Origin: Paratinospora sagittata
Lineage: Eukaryota; Streptophyta; Magnoliopsida; Ranunculales; Menispermaceae
Length of the DNA: 64,000 bases
Reading direction: 5' to 3'
Assembly (NCBI GenBank): GCA_035771175.1
Contig: CM069612.1
Location: forward strand, 28,158,150 to 28,222,149
The notes beneath the pieces are model-generated. The model was given only the letters and a program-made list of their open reading frames with translations. It searched no databases and was not told the DNA's origin. This document shows, one piece after another, positions 1 through 12,300 of the stretch; the stretch's first letter is position 1; every line of letters begins with the position of its first letter. Both the position numbers and the translations under genes were made by a program.

Positions 1-37
1 CATCTTGAGTGACTTTATCATTGGCATTGTCATGCAG

Positions 38-763
38 TGGATATATGTCCCCAGAATATATAATGCATGGGCACTTCTCGGTGAAATCGGATGTATTCAG
101 TTTCGGCGTGTTGCTTCTAGAGATTGTCACTGGTCAGAAGAATAACTCTTTCTATCAATCAGCACAACGCGAGAACCTCCTAAGCTATGTGAGTATGAAT
201 ATTTAGATTTTACCTCTACCTGTTATTTTATATTTAGATAGGGATCAATATTACTGCATAAAGAATAGGAGAAAATGTTGCAATAATTATCAAAGTTGAC
301 CAAAAGAGGAAGAAAAAAAAAAAATGAATGTGATGACTAGGAAAGAAATAGCAACAAGGATTTCTAATACAACTTTTGAAAGCTTGCCTTTAATGTGTTT
401 TGAATTGTGCAGGCATGGAGACGCTGGAAGGAAGGGGCAGCTTTAGAGTTAATAGATCCAACATTAAGAAGTAGCTACTCGGCCAACCAAGTTTCCAGAT
501 GCATACACATTGGTCTATTATGTGTTCAAGACGATGCTGCAGACAGACCCACCATGGGTTCAGTTGTCTTCATGCTCAACAGCTACTGTATTAGCCTTTC
601 ATTGCCTTTCAGACCTGCATTCCTTTTGAGCAGCAACACTGAGCCGGGCATAATTACAGAGGTGGATGAATCGTATTCAACTGAACCAGAACGAGCTACT
701 ACGGTTAGTTCAAGACCATTCTCTGAGAATGACACGTTCATTACTGAGGTATATGCACGATAA
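38..763 (+). CDS. CRK (cysteine-rich receptor-like kinase), 3' exons 6-7; 5' part outside window
   Basis: This is the C-terminal part of a plant receptor-like Ser/Thr kinase of the DUF26 (CRK) class. Exon 6 (38-188) follows an AG at 36-37 and encodes kinase subdomains VIII-IX ([27 protein letters not shown]). Exon 6 is 151 bp, the same size as in the complete CRKs here. Exon 7 (413-763) is joined by a GTGAGT donor at 189 and a GTGCAG acceptor ending at 412. It encodes subdomains X-XI ([22 protein letters not shown]) and a C-terminal tail ending VYAR before TAA. Both exons are open and splice in frame, so the visible part looks intact. The catalytic HRD and DFG segments and the ectodomain would lie to the left of the window. 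It converges on the minus-strand CRK remnant at 1530-2445. Whether the whole gene is functional cannot be judged here. Confidence 0.85.
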
Positions 764-1529
764 TAAAGTATGGATTTTGTTTATTGTATCCTACTGAATC
801 TAGTTACTAGTAACTTGGTATATCCATGATAACTATTTGAAGACCATAACTTTTGGGTTGAGTGGAATCTAATATAGTATCAAAGCTTAGGTTGTAGAGA
901 TTTAGATCCAAAACTCTGTTAACATATATGTGTTCTTGGTTTATGTATCTGGCATTGTATGTCCTTTTATCTCCCTTTTATTTCTCCATGTGTTGGATGA
1001 GGCCGTACCTGAACTAATCAAAATTTGCAATCGCTTGTGTCTTTTCGGCTCTCTGATCACCTATAGGTAATAAAAAAAAAATTGGCATTACAGAGACGAG
1101 CTCTGGCTCTGCTAAATTACTTAACGTGATAGCAAGAATTGGGACAAGTCATCTTGAGGTTATCTGAAACATGCAAACTACAAGAATTGGATGCATTTTT
1201 AAGCTTTTCACCTTTTGATAACAGAGTTCTAGCCTTCTAAGAAATGTTTGAGTGATCAGTGAATTAATATAGTCGTATATCATGCATATAATCTGTCTAT
1301 ACTATTTTTTTTCTTTTTTCTTTTATAAGAAATTATGTGTACATATTGGAATAAATAAGAGAAGATGAAGAACCAAGAGTCCTCCTTGTACAAGACCATT
1401 AACTCAACATTACAATACATTTCAATCCAAGCACTTTTTCTATGGACATTGAGCCCAAAATTATACAACTTAAAAGATGGGACTCTCAAGGATCCTATTG
1501 TTTCTACCGCTGCCAAAAATCTACTTCAC
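764..1529. other. Spacer between convergent CRK genes, unit 0
   Basis: No coding sequence is visible. The stretch holds the 3' flank of the plus CRK and the 3' flank of the minus CRK remnant. Blocks of it recur in the equivalent spacers at 4131-4894 and 23561-24304, for example the segment with CTCCCTTTTATTTCTCCA near 970. This shows that the three spacers share ancestry. A T-rich run lies at 1303-1325. Confidence 0.7.
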
Positions 1530-2445
1530 CTATCGAGGGTCAATCTCTGAAATCGAGATATCATTCACTAAGCACGGCGTTGAGTTAGCCATAGCTTGGT
1601 CTTGTTCAATAGAGCATGACTCTTCCACTTATACTGATAAAGAATGCAGGCTTTGAAGGCAATGCAAGAGTAACAGCATAGCTGGTGAACATGAGAACCA
1701 CAGATGCCATGTTGGGTATGTCTGCGGCGTCTTCTTGCACGCATAATAGACCAATGTGAATGCATCTTACAACTTCACTAACCAAACATCTACCCCTTAA
1801 TGTCGAATCTATCAACTGCAAAGATGTTCCTTCCATCCACTGTTTCAAAGACTGCAATTTTTCAAAATGCATTCACAGAGAAAAGTTTCTCAGAATTTCA
1901 ATCAGGTCGTGGTGGGCATGGCTTTCCTAGTAATTGCATTCCTCATTTTTTCCTCTACTTAATGAACCAATAAATGAAGTTACATCACAAAATCTGACTT
2001 ACATAGCTTGGAAGGTTCTCTGCACACTCTGAATGTGGAAAGTAGTAGATAATTAAGACACTATATACATCTGTCTTTAGCAAGAACCGACCATTCATTG
2101 CATACTCTGGTGCCATGTAATCACTGCATGCCAATTAAGACAGTATTGTTCAAAGTGAAACAAAAAAGTTTCCATCTTGGGGAAGAGCAATATGTTGTTT
2201 AATACTTACTTTGTTCCCACAACTGTATTAGTGTTGGCTTGAGTTTGGTCCACTACGACAAGCCTTGCCATACCAAAGTCTGAAATTTTAAGCCTCATCG
2301 TCCCAGCATCTAAAAAAACATTTCCAGCTTTGAGATCTTGATGAATAATTTTGTGTCTAGAATCTTCATGAAGATAAAGAAGCCCTCGAGCAATTCCACC
2401 TATGATTTTGTATCATTTCTTCCCGATCTAACTCTCGATTGGATC
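1530..2445 (-). pseudogene. CRK pseudogene, kinase exons 5-7, unit 0
   Basis: Minus-strand remnant of the same CRK type as 4895-8360. Exon 7 (about 1851 down to 1530) reads [18 protein letters not shown] and MASVVLM, then loses frame near 1635, where about 30 bases present in the paralogue are missing. Exon 6 (2123-2003) is about 30 bp shorter than the standard 151 bp, and the missing part falls inside kinase subdomain IX. Exon 5 (about 2445-2210) keeps the catalytic-loop and DFG region but is altered at its 5' end, where the LDWEKRY-like stretch is disrupted. No exons 1-4 follow. Instead the sequence passes through CRK intron-like DNA into the plus-strand pseudogene at 2681. It is most likely non-functional. 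Confidence 0.85.
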
Positions 2446-2680
2446 CACCCCAACAAAAATCAAAATCAAGTAAGGCCCAAGAGTTAAAACAGCTTGATAA
2501 TACATCAAACGAGACTTTCTAACAAAAATTTTTTAGAATCCGCAGCTATAGTTGTCTAATTATGTTATAATCATTTACAAAAGCATCAAAGTTTAATTTC
2601 ATTAACTTTGATCAAAAGAATAGGAAAAACTCAAGTTCTCTGTTTTCACATTTCATTTCATTGCAATTACTTTGGTCAAG

Positions 2681-4130
2681 ATGATGAGGACATAACAACA
2701 GTTGAATCCTTGCAATTCGACCTTGAAACTCCAAGAGATGCCAGAAATGACTTCTATGTTGCTAATAAGCTAGGTGAAGGTAGATTTGGACCTGTTTACA
2801 AGGTAATTATAAAATCTCATAGTACAAAGTGATCTTAAAATATTTTAATTAATTATCTTACCTCCAAACTTTAGAAACTACTTATGGAAAGTTTGAATCA
2901 TTTTACATTAAATTCCACAATTGGTTGTTGTTCTTGAATATAGCTACCAGGGTCAACTATCAGATGGACATGGAATTGCCATAAAGAGACTTTCAAGACA
3001 CTCTGGGAAAGGTGATGATGAATTTAAGAATTAGGTTGTATTGGTTGCAAAGCTTCAACACCGGAATCTTGTCAGGCTACTCAGTTTCTGCTGCTTTGAA
3101 GGAGAGGAAAAGCTACTCATCTATGAGCTTGTGCCAAACGCAAGCTTTGATCACTTTATATTTGGTTTGTTGTTGATGATAGCTTGATATGCATTGTTCG
3201 GCCCTTATCTTTAAGCTATAGCTTTTAGGTTGAGTGGTTTCTAACATGTCCATCTCTTATACCCTGTTTTTCTATCAATTTGCATTTGTATTTGCATGCT
3301 AAGCTGATATAAACATGAAAGATGAAACAACCATTCCAAAAGAATGCAGGAAAGCAGAAAGAAAATTGATATTAAAAAACCATCCTTGTACTTTAGGTTC
3401 TTATATTTATGGTCCTTTTTGATGAATAATGGAGAGATTAGAGGCCTAACTTCTTGTTAAAAAAAAAATTTCTTTCATGTTTCATCTTGAGTTGAGTTTG
3501 TAATTGGCAATGTCACTGCAGTGGATGTATGCAATGCATATGCAGTTCTCAGTGAAGTCAGATGTATACAGTTTCGGTGTGTTGCTTCTAGAGATTGTCA
3601 TTGGTCAGATGAACAGCTCGTTCTATTGACCACACCAAGGCGAGGACCTCATAAGCTATGTCAGTATGAATATTTATATTTTACCTTTACTTCTTATTTA
3701 ATTTCTAGTTACATATGGATATGGATCAATGTTATCACATAAAAGGAAAATGTTGCAACAGGTACAATGACTAGGAAAGCGATACAATTTTGAAAGCTTG
3801 TGTTTAAAACTTGTTTTGAATTGTACAGGCATGGAGACGGTGGAGGGAAAGGACAAGTTTGGACTTGGTAGATCCAACATTACAAAGTAGCTTCTCCGCC
3901 AGCGAAGTCACCAGATGCATACACATTGGTCTATTATGTGCTCAAGAAGATGCTAAAGAAAGACCCACCATGGGATCAGTTGTTGTCATGCTCACCAGCC
4001 ATTCTGTTAGTCTTCACTGCCTTAAAAACCTGCATTTTATGTGACAACAGAATGGAATCAAGCTTGATTACAGAGGTGGATGAATTGTGTTCTATTGAAC
4101 CAGAACAAGCTTCAGCTAGTTACTCGTAAC
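2681..4130 (+). pseudogene. CRK pseudogene, exons 3, 4, 6 and 7 (exon 5 deleted), unit A
   Basis: Exon 3 (2681-2802, 122 bp) encodes the juxtamembrane segment and Gly-rich loop (LGEGRFGPVYK). Exon 4 (2951 to about 3164) encodes the subdomain II lysine (IAIKRLSRH) and [10 protein letters not shown], but a TAG at 3033-3035 replaces the Glu codon of the FKNEVVL motif. Exon 5, with HRD and DFG, is absent. The flanking intron halves are joined near 3450, and the same flanks surround an exon 5 in the unit B copy (14557-14794). Exon 6 (from about 3522) has lost part of the APE region and has an in-frame stop after NSSFY. Exon 7 (3829-4130) keeps [14 protein letters not shown] but shifts frame after HSVSL. 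A clear pseudogene. Confidence 0.9.
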
Positions 4131-4894
4131 TTTCGTATATCATCTGCGATTTTGCAAAAAAAATATTGTGTTACAAAGATCGGTCTAGAAAATCCTCCAA
4201 CAGTTTCTGTTGCTTTTGGTTTCATATTTTTTGCTTCTTAGTGGAATCTAATATGGTGTCAGTACATAATTAGATTTGAAACTCTTTGTTAACATGTGTG
4301 TATGTTCTCATTTGATATATTTGACATTTGTTTGTCCTTCCATCTCCCTTTTATTTCTCCACATGCCGGATGACATTGTACTTGAACAAATCAAAAAATT
4401 GCTATTGCTTGTGTCTTTACAGCTCTGTTATCACCTTTAGGTAGCCAAAAGAAATGGCATTACAAGAGGATCAGAAATATAACATGGAGCTCTGGCTCTG
4501 CTATGTTAGTCAACTTGACAGCAAGAATTTGGGCAGGTCAGCTTGATGTTAGAGTTGAAATGTTCTAGCCCTCTAAGAATTCTGAGTAATCAGTGAATTA
4601 TACAGACGCTTATCATACATATAATTGCTTCAACAACTCTTTTTTTTCTTTTTCTTTTGATATGAAACTATTTGTAAATATATTTAAATAAATAAGAGAA
4701 GATGAAGAGCCAAGATTCCTCCTTGTACAAGACCATTAACTCAACAATTACATTACATTCCAGTCCCAAGAACTTTTTATAAGCATATCCATGGAGAAGT
4801 TTTATACGTCAATTGAGTCCATATTTGTATTACTTAAACAAGATGAACTCTCGAAGATCCTATTGTTTCTACCTGAACCAAAATTCTACTTTGC
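4131..4894. other. Spacer between convergent CRK genes, unit A
   Basis: No coding sequence seen. It is collinear with 764-1529 and 23561-24304, and carries the presumed 3' ends of both flanking genes. Confidence 0.65.
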
Positions 4895-7800
4895 CTATCG
4901 AGGTTCAATCTCCGAAATTGACACATCATTCACTGACCACGGCGTTGAACTAGCCAAAGCTCGGTCAGGTTCAGTAGAGCATGACTCTTCCACTAATGCA
5001 GGAAAGACTGGATCCGCTTTACTACTGATAAAGAATGCAGGCTTTGAAGGCAATACAAGAGTAACAGAATAGCTGGTGAGCATAAGAACAACAGATGCCA
5101 TGTTGGGTCTGTCTGCTGCATCTTCTTGCACGCATAATAGACCAATGTGAATGCATCTGACTACTTCACTAGCTGAACAACTACCCCTTAATGCCGGATC
5201 TAGCAACTGCAAAGCTGTTCCTTCCTTCCAATGTCTCCATGCCTGCAATATTTCAAAATGCATTTTCAGAGATAAGTTTCTCATAATGCCTATCAAGTCA
5301 TGGTGAGCAAAGCTTTCCTAGTAATTGTATTGGAAGCTTTTACTCTACTTGATCTGGGACTGTTGATCTTTATTTAGCAATGAACCAATAAATAAAATTA
5401 CATCCCAAAATTCTGACTTACATAGCTTAGAAGGTCCTCGGCATGCTCTGTTTGATGGAAAGCATTGGTCCTTTGACCACTCACAATTTCTAGAAGCAAA
5501 ACACCGAAACTATATACATCTGACTTCACTGAGAACTGGCCATGCATAGCATATTCTGGTGCCATGTAACCACTGCATGCCAATGCAGAAAAAATTGTTC
5601 GAGTGAAACATGAAAGAAGTTTTCACAACATTTAAAAATAAAAAAAAAAAACTCTGGTACAAGATGCTGCATAAAAACTTAGTGGGTAAGCTTATAAGTA
5701 GTAGTTTAGATTGATTTTTAATTGTTGGATGTCATAAATCTTCAATGAACTTTTTCAAATATATAACAGAATTCCATATTGTGGATGAGCATTGAGCAAT
5801 ATGTTGTTTAGTACTTACTAAGTTCCCACAACTCTACTGGTATTGGCTTGAGTTTGATCTACTACGAAAAGCCTTGCCATACCAAAATCTGAAATTTTGG
5901 GGTTCATCTCAGTGTCTAGCAAAACATTTCCAGCTTTGAGATCTCGATGAATAATTCTGTGTCGAGAATCTTCATGAAGATAGAGAAGCCCTCGAGCAAT
6001 TCCTCCTATGATTTTGTAGCGTTTTTCCCAATCCAACTCAGCACGCTTGATCAGATCTACCACACCAACAAAAATAAAAATCAAATACGGCCTAAGAGTT
6101 AAAACAATTGATAATACATCAAATGGTACTCTCAAAACAAATTTCTTAGAATCAATCGCAAAATGATTTGAAATGTCATTATTTCCGAACTTTTAAAAAA
6201 TAAATACTAATGTTAATATATAGTTTTTCCAAGAAAGAATTCAATCAGGAGCACATAAATACAGAAACAAACAGAGCAAGGAAAATGGACAAACCAAATA
6301 CGAAGTGATCAAGGCTCGAATTTGGTACAAACTCATAGATCAGTAGCTTTTCTTCTCCTTCAAAGGAGAAACCAAACAGCCTAACAAGATTCCTGTGTTG
6401 AAGCTTTGCCATCAACACGACCTCGTTCTTAAATTGTTCTGTGCCTTGCCCAGAGTTCCTGGAGAGTCTCTTTACCGCAATTTCTTGACCATCAGATAGT
6501 GTACCCTGAGAATATGCAACAAGAATAAGATAAACTCCCTAATATCACAACAGATTATTGAAAAAACATTTTGAGGAAAATATTGAATAAAATAAAACTA
6601 ATATATATTCAATTTTATTTTATTTTTATTACCTTGTAAACTGCACCAAATCCACCTTCTCCGAGCTTATTCGCATCTGAAAAGTTGTCTGTGGCAGCTC
6701 TAACCGCACCAAAATCAAATTGCAAGGACTCCAAGGTTGTAATGTCATCCACATCTTGGCCAAAGTAAAATGAATAGAAATGTAAATCAAATCTACTAAA
6801 TAATGGGCATTAGGCAAATAAGAGATATTCCACATTTTACTTTCATGCCGAGATATAAAAAAATAAAAAAATAAAATAAAAAAGACATGAACTTAGAGTT
6901 TGTTAGGTGATTCTATACATAGTTGAGTTGTATATCTTTGGTCACTATAATCTTGGAGACCAACACATCACTAAATACAATAATTGGAATGGTACAAGTT
7001 TATAAATCGCAGTGCTGAGAATATTAAGATAATTCACAGAACTACATAAAAATATATAGACTACAATGCATGCTTCAATTTTAAGCAAGTTGTTATACCA
7101 AAGCAATTATAGGAAATAGCTACTTACTGTCAACTGCTTTCTCTTTCTTTCTCTTTCTCATACATATGCAGACAGCACCAGTGAAGAGAAGAATCAATGC
7201 AATGGCTAATGGAATGACTATAGCAATAATAATCCTAGATGACCTCTTCGTATTTCCTGCACAAATAGCAATCAACTATTATAATTAGCCACACACCGTT
7301 GAATATCTAGAAGATAAAACGAAATATTCCTAGGTTTATCAAACATTTCACTTTCTCTGTCAACTGGAACTTTCAGCCCCACACAAAGCAAGAATAAATC
7401 AACAATAAAGGCCCAATGCAATCAATTGACAACATTGATTGAGTCTCAAGGGCATGAAAAATCTAAACTAAGCACAACAATTTTCACTATTTTAAACTTG
7501 AACTCAAGAAACTAAAATCAAAATCACTCAAAAATTTTACCTTCTGTTTCAGTGGAAGTAGAATTTGGCCGCGGCGGCGACAACACCGGTGGCGACCGAG
7601 GTGGCGGTGGCGGCGAAACCCTGGCATCATAAAAGGGTCTAATCTCGTATCTCAAATTACAACTGGGTAAAATAACTCTCGCCCCTATTCTTCCATCACA
7701 ACAAGTGGGAACATAAGCCCTCGCTCCCTCAAGACACCTATTACAACCAGTTTGAGACAAGTCTGGCGTACACTGCATCAAAGCATAAATCCTCTGAAAA

Positions 7801-8360
7801 CTCGTGAAATTCGCCTCTCCAGTAGCGTACTTATCCCCAGAAGAAGCCCGCCCTTCCACACCCTTCAACAAATTTCCCAAAGCCCGATTAAAACCATTTC
7901 TATCACTAATATTCGCGGTGTTATAAAGGAACAGAGGTGGTTCGTTCTGCATAACGCCCACAATTGACCGATTTGAGTACCGCAACATGCAACGCTCGTA
8001 ATATATGATGGCTTCTCTCTGGTTTGGGCATCTTTGGGTAACACCTTCTCTTGCTGCTTGTACGCAAGCTTGGCAAAACTGGGGAGTATTGTCGCCTCTG
8101 CATAAAAACAACCCATAAATTCTATCTGGGTTTTGCCCATTTGTAACGTTCCTGAACAACCCGTTACTGGTAGACACGTTCGCGGATAAAGATGAAAGGA
8201 GGAGGTTGAGGTTCGTGGAGTAAGTGCTGGTGTTGGTGAAGTTGCCTGTTGTACCACAGAAGTGGTATACATAGTCTTGGGTTTGGGCAGAAATAAAGCT
8301 CAAATTGATGAGAAATATTGCAGAGAAAAGTAAGAGAAACTTGAAGAAATGATTAGCCAT
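4895..8360 (-). CDS. Cysteine-rich receptor-like protein kinase (CRK), complete, unit A
   Basis: A seven-exon gene on the minus strand: 7541-8360, 7128-7256, 6633-6754, 6295-6505, 5819-6056, 5422-5572, 4895-5242. All introns are GT-AG. The joined exons total 2019 bp (672 aa), in frame. The ATG at 8360 starts a hydrophobic signal peptide ([16 protein letters not shown]). Two DUF26 domains follow, each with C-X8-C-X2-C ([13 protein letters not shown] and [13 protein letters not shown]). Next come a Pro-rich hinge ([11 protein letters not shown]), a membrane helix encoded by exon 2 and followed by basic residues, and a kinase with [35 protein letters not shown] and MAPEYAM. All catalytic residues are present. 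CRKs sit in the plasma membrane and phosphorylate Ser/Thr. Many respond to pathogens, salicylate and oxidants, but ligand and partners are unknown here. It is the least damaged member of units 0/A/B and very close to 24305-27390. Confidence 0.93.
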
Positions 8361-8808
8361 GGTTTGATGGAGTTTTGAAGATGTTCTGGTGTTTTAGACT
8401 AAAATGCTTTTTGGGTTTGGAAAAATTCTTTTTTTTTGAAGCACTGTGGAGGCTTTGGAGAAAGAGGAAGGAGAGTGAAAACGATGGAAGTAAATAGCAT
8501 TTACGATTGGGCTCAACTATATCTGCTGGATTAAATAAACATGAGTTCATTATCTGTGAGGGGAGATCATGTAGTCCAGGAGTTTTCTTAAGTTAACTGG
8601 TTTTAGGTCTCTACTAGTGCCATATGGGTCCATTGATAAAGAAGAAAAAAACATAAAAATAAAAATATGAGTGGGTAGTTAAAGTAAAAGAAAAAATAAA
8701 AACAAAATTAAGATGTACTGACAGGTGGCAAAAGATGGTAATTGGAGTTGGTTAGTAATGTATAGCAAGGTGTAGACTAACTGTCCGAGTACTTAGGCGA
8801 CTTGTAAG

Positions 8809-8834
8809 AGTCAACCTTGTCACAACAAAGTCAA
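8809..8834. promoter_or_regulatory. Pair of W-box-type motifs upstream of unit A CRK
   Basis: AGTCAA, the complement of TTGACT, occurs at 8809-8814 and again at 8829-8834, about 450-475 bp upstream of the ATG at 8360. TTGAC[CT] is the binding core for WRKY factors, and CRK genes are often WRKY-responsive. The related promoter at 49316-50050 keeps one such motif (49757-49762). Motifs this short also occur by chance, so regulation is an inference. Confidence 0.35.
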
Positions 8835-8956
8835 TAATTGTGGTCGAGAAATGCCACGTCTTGTACGTTAGAAAAGAAAGTCATCAGGTACTGCACGCAT
8901 TGCGTTTTTTCCCTGTGGATATTAATTCAATTTTTTAGTGAATACGATAACAAAAC

Positions 8957-9350
8957 GTTTCACCATCATCATATAACCAATAACTTCTTTACAAGGGCAT
9001 AAGACCAATTTTGGAGATAACGTGCAGCACATGTCAACCCTCCAGTTGATAAGTAACCACGAGGAACCCATGAAGATTCAAGGGATATTAAAGTTCCACT
9101 AACGATTTAGGCCCGAGCCCCACAATGTACATGAAATAAAAAAAAGGTTTCACCATCATCATATAACCAATAACTTGTTTATAAGTGTATATATATTTAT
9201 TATTTACAATACAACATTACGTTCATGGCCCTAGTATGCATAAGACTAATTTTTGAGAGAACATGTAGCACTTGAGCTAATAATTAAACTCGAAGAACCC
9301 ATAAAGGTTAAAGGGAGATTGAGGTTCCGCTAACAACTTAGGCCCGAAGC
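8957..9350. repeat. Tandem duplication of ~190 bp in the upstream region of unit A CRK
   Basis: GTTTCACCATCATCATATAA starts at 8957 and again at 9147. Both copies continue into ATAACCAATAACTT and later into AGGCCCGA-type sequence. The first copy lacks about 50 bp (the GTATATATATTTATTATTT stretch) that the second keeps. The matching upstream region of the unit B half-gene (about 49885-50065) has a single copy. The rest of 8361-9370 holds the 5' flank of the CRK and no gene. Confidence 0.75.
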
Positions 9351-9369
9351 CCACTTGAGAAATCTTTAT

Positions 9370-12300
9370 ATCATCCTAAAGAATGACACCCAAGGAAGTT
9401 GCAGGAGCTCTAGGTGCAATAAGAGGAATTACACGCGAAGGAATTTATTCGCCCTAGCATGTCTTCTTGGAGAGCTTTAGTGTTGTTTGTCAAGAAGAAA
9501 GATGAGAGCCTGAGATTGTGCGTGCATTGATTACCGCTTGTTTAATAAGGTGACTGTGAAGAATAAGTATTCATTCCCTAGGATCGATGACTTGTTGATC
9601 ACCTGAGATGAGCCAAATTCTTTTTGAAGATTGATTTGAGATCTAACTATTATTAGTTGTGGATTAAGGATGAGGATATACAGAAGAAAACCTTTTGTAC
9701 TAGATATGGGCATTATGAGTTTTTGGTGATGCCTTTTGGTCTGACCAATGCCCTAGCAGTATTTATGGACTTGATGCAGAGGGTGTTCAAACCATATCTG
9801 GATAAGTTCACGATTGTCTTCATTGATGATATCTTGATCTACTCACAAACTCAGAAAGAACATGAGGACCATTTTAGAACTGCACTGCAGACATTAAGAG
9901 AGCCCCAGTTGTATACCAAGCAGAGCAAGTGTGAGTTTTGGATAGATGAGGTGAAATTTTTAGGTCATGTGGTGAATAGGGATGATGTTTCTGTTGACCC
10001 ATCCAAGGTTGAGGTTATCCTTAATTGGTCGAGACCTGCCACAGTGACTGAGATCAGGAGTTTTTTGGGTTTGATCAGCTATTACAGACGTTTGTCGAGG
10101 GATTCTCTAAATTAGCCATGTCGATGACCAAGTTGACTCTGAAGAACATTCCATTCAAGTGGACATCAAAATGTGAAGACGTTTTCTAAGAATTGAAGAA
10201 AAGATTGACTATTGCTCCAGTATTGACGTTGTTTGAGACAAGCAAGGATTTGGTGATCTATGCAGATGCATCAAGGTCAGGACTTGGTTGTGTACTCGTG
10301 CAGGAAAACAGAGTCATAGCTTATGCTTCTAGGCAGTTGAAAGTACATGAGAAAAACTACCCAATGCACGATCTGGAGTTGGCAGCGATGGTGATTGCTT
10401 TGTAGCTTTGGAGACACTATTCTATGGTGAGAAGTTCACTTTGTATTCAAACCATAAGAGTCTAAGATACTTGTTCTCGCAGAAGGAGTTGAATATGAGG
10501 TAGAGGCGTTGGCTTGAGTTTCTCAAGGACTATGACTTCACATTAGAGTATCACCGAGGAAAAACTAATGTGGTTGCAAATGCACTGAGTAGGAAATGGA
10601 TGGAAATAGAAGCAGTGGTGTAACACCCCGTAGTTTTAAGTATGCGTATATCAAAATGTATAATACACGTATAAGTACCTTTAAAGTCATGTGTACATGT
10701 GACAAATGAACTTGAAAATGTCAAAAGTGAGTTGGAAAGTGATTTACATAGAAATCGATAACACGTGTATTCCTCAGGTAGATTGAGTGTATGAAGAAGA
10801 AGAACGAATAAAAAGATATAAAATAAAAACTGTTCATTTGCGGGTACTGTTCACGGAACAATATTGAAAAAAATAAAATAAATAAAAGACGTTGCTGAGA
10901 AGCAGAACGAAGGAGAAAGAGAAGAACGAAGAAGAAAAGTGACGAGAAAAAGGAAAAGGCGGATTTGCGGCCAAATTCGACATGCCGGTAAGCTATTTTT
11001 GCTATTTTTCGTCATGAAATTAATATCTAAGCTAGATGTAACGATTCTAGCGAAGTAATTTTGGCTATGAAAGTTGTTTTACAGTGTTTTTAAACTTAGG
11101 GTTTTTACCCCACACGAATGGAAATTTGTTCGAAAGGTGGAAAAACACTCCCTAGACTATAAAAGCCCCGAATATGTGGTTAGATTTCATTTAGTTGTTC
11201 ATTTGGAACTTTTATGGTTGTTGGAAGTTAGAGTTTATATTTGAGACCTTTTGAATCATTTAAAACCCGATGAAACGCCAGTTTAAGGCTATAAAATGGT
11301 AAAAGGCACTGTTGCGAGTGCATCGATGCTAATTTCATGATTTTGGAGATCGTTTGACAATTTTAGTAAAAATTTACATCTTTTTAATGAATATTGATGA
11401 TGTGAACAGGGATGTGAATAATATTATGATCATATCCAGTGAATAAAATGGAATTAGAATCCAATGAAACTCCGGTTTGAGATAATAGAATCGTAGAGAA
11501 TTGAATTCCGGACGTTTCGATGTTAAGAACATAATTTGTGGATATGACATATGTTTTCATATGTATTTTCATGGTGAAATAACCCCATCTTAGCTGCTGA
11601 ACCAGCTAGAAAATTTAAGTGTTAGTAATAGCGTTTTGGTGAGTTGAAATGGTGATTCTCATGATAATCTATGGTTCATTTCAGTGTGTAAATTGAGAGC
11701 TTAAGTGCATGGATAAATGCTCTTGAGGAAGCAATTATGATGGACGTTTATTGTTGCTCGATTTGACTTAGAAACCCCGTGTTACCACTGTGAGTATAGT
11801 TTTCATGATTTGGTTCTTGTATGACATTGTACACATATAAACTGTTTGATTGTATGCATGTTTATGTAATGCATTGAGTTTTAGTGATCATGCAAACTGA
11901 TTTTAGAAATTGGAGCTTATAATAATGTTATTTCTTTAGGAATTAGACCCGGGTGAGGTTTTGCGAAACCTCATTGTTAGTAGACTTGTCCTAACAAGGG
12001 TTGCGATCTTTGAAATGACTGTAAATTGGGTAATGAGAGGCTGTGACTACCTTGTAACGACCATACAAGGGTTAGACTCGCTCTCTTGCCTTGAAGGAGG
12101 GAGATGGTAAAATTTTTATGAATGAGCATAAACTATATATTGTGGGCACGTATATTATTTTGATGAATGGTGCCTATGTGCTTTTGAAGTGTTTTAATTT
12201 AAACGATTTGATATGCCATGTTTCCTAAAATGCATGTGATTGTCATGTCAAGAACTATATTCACTGAGCTGTTGTTTGCTCACCCCATTTTCCTCACCAT

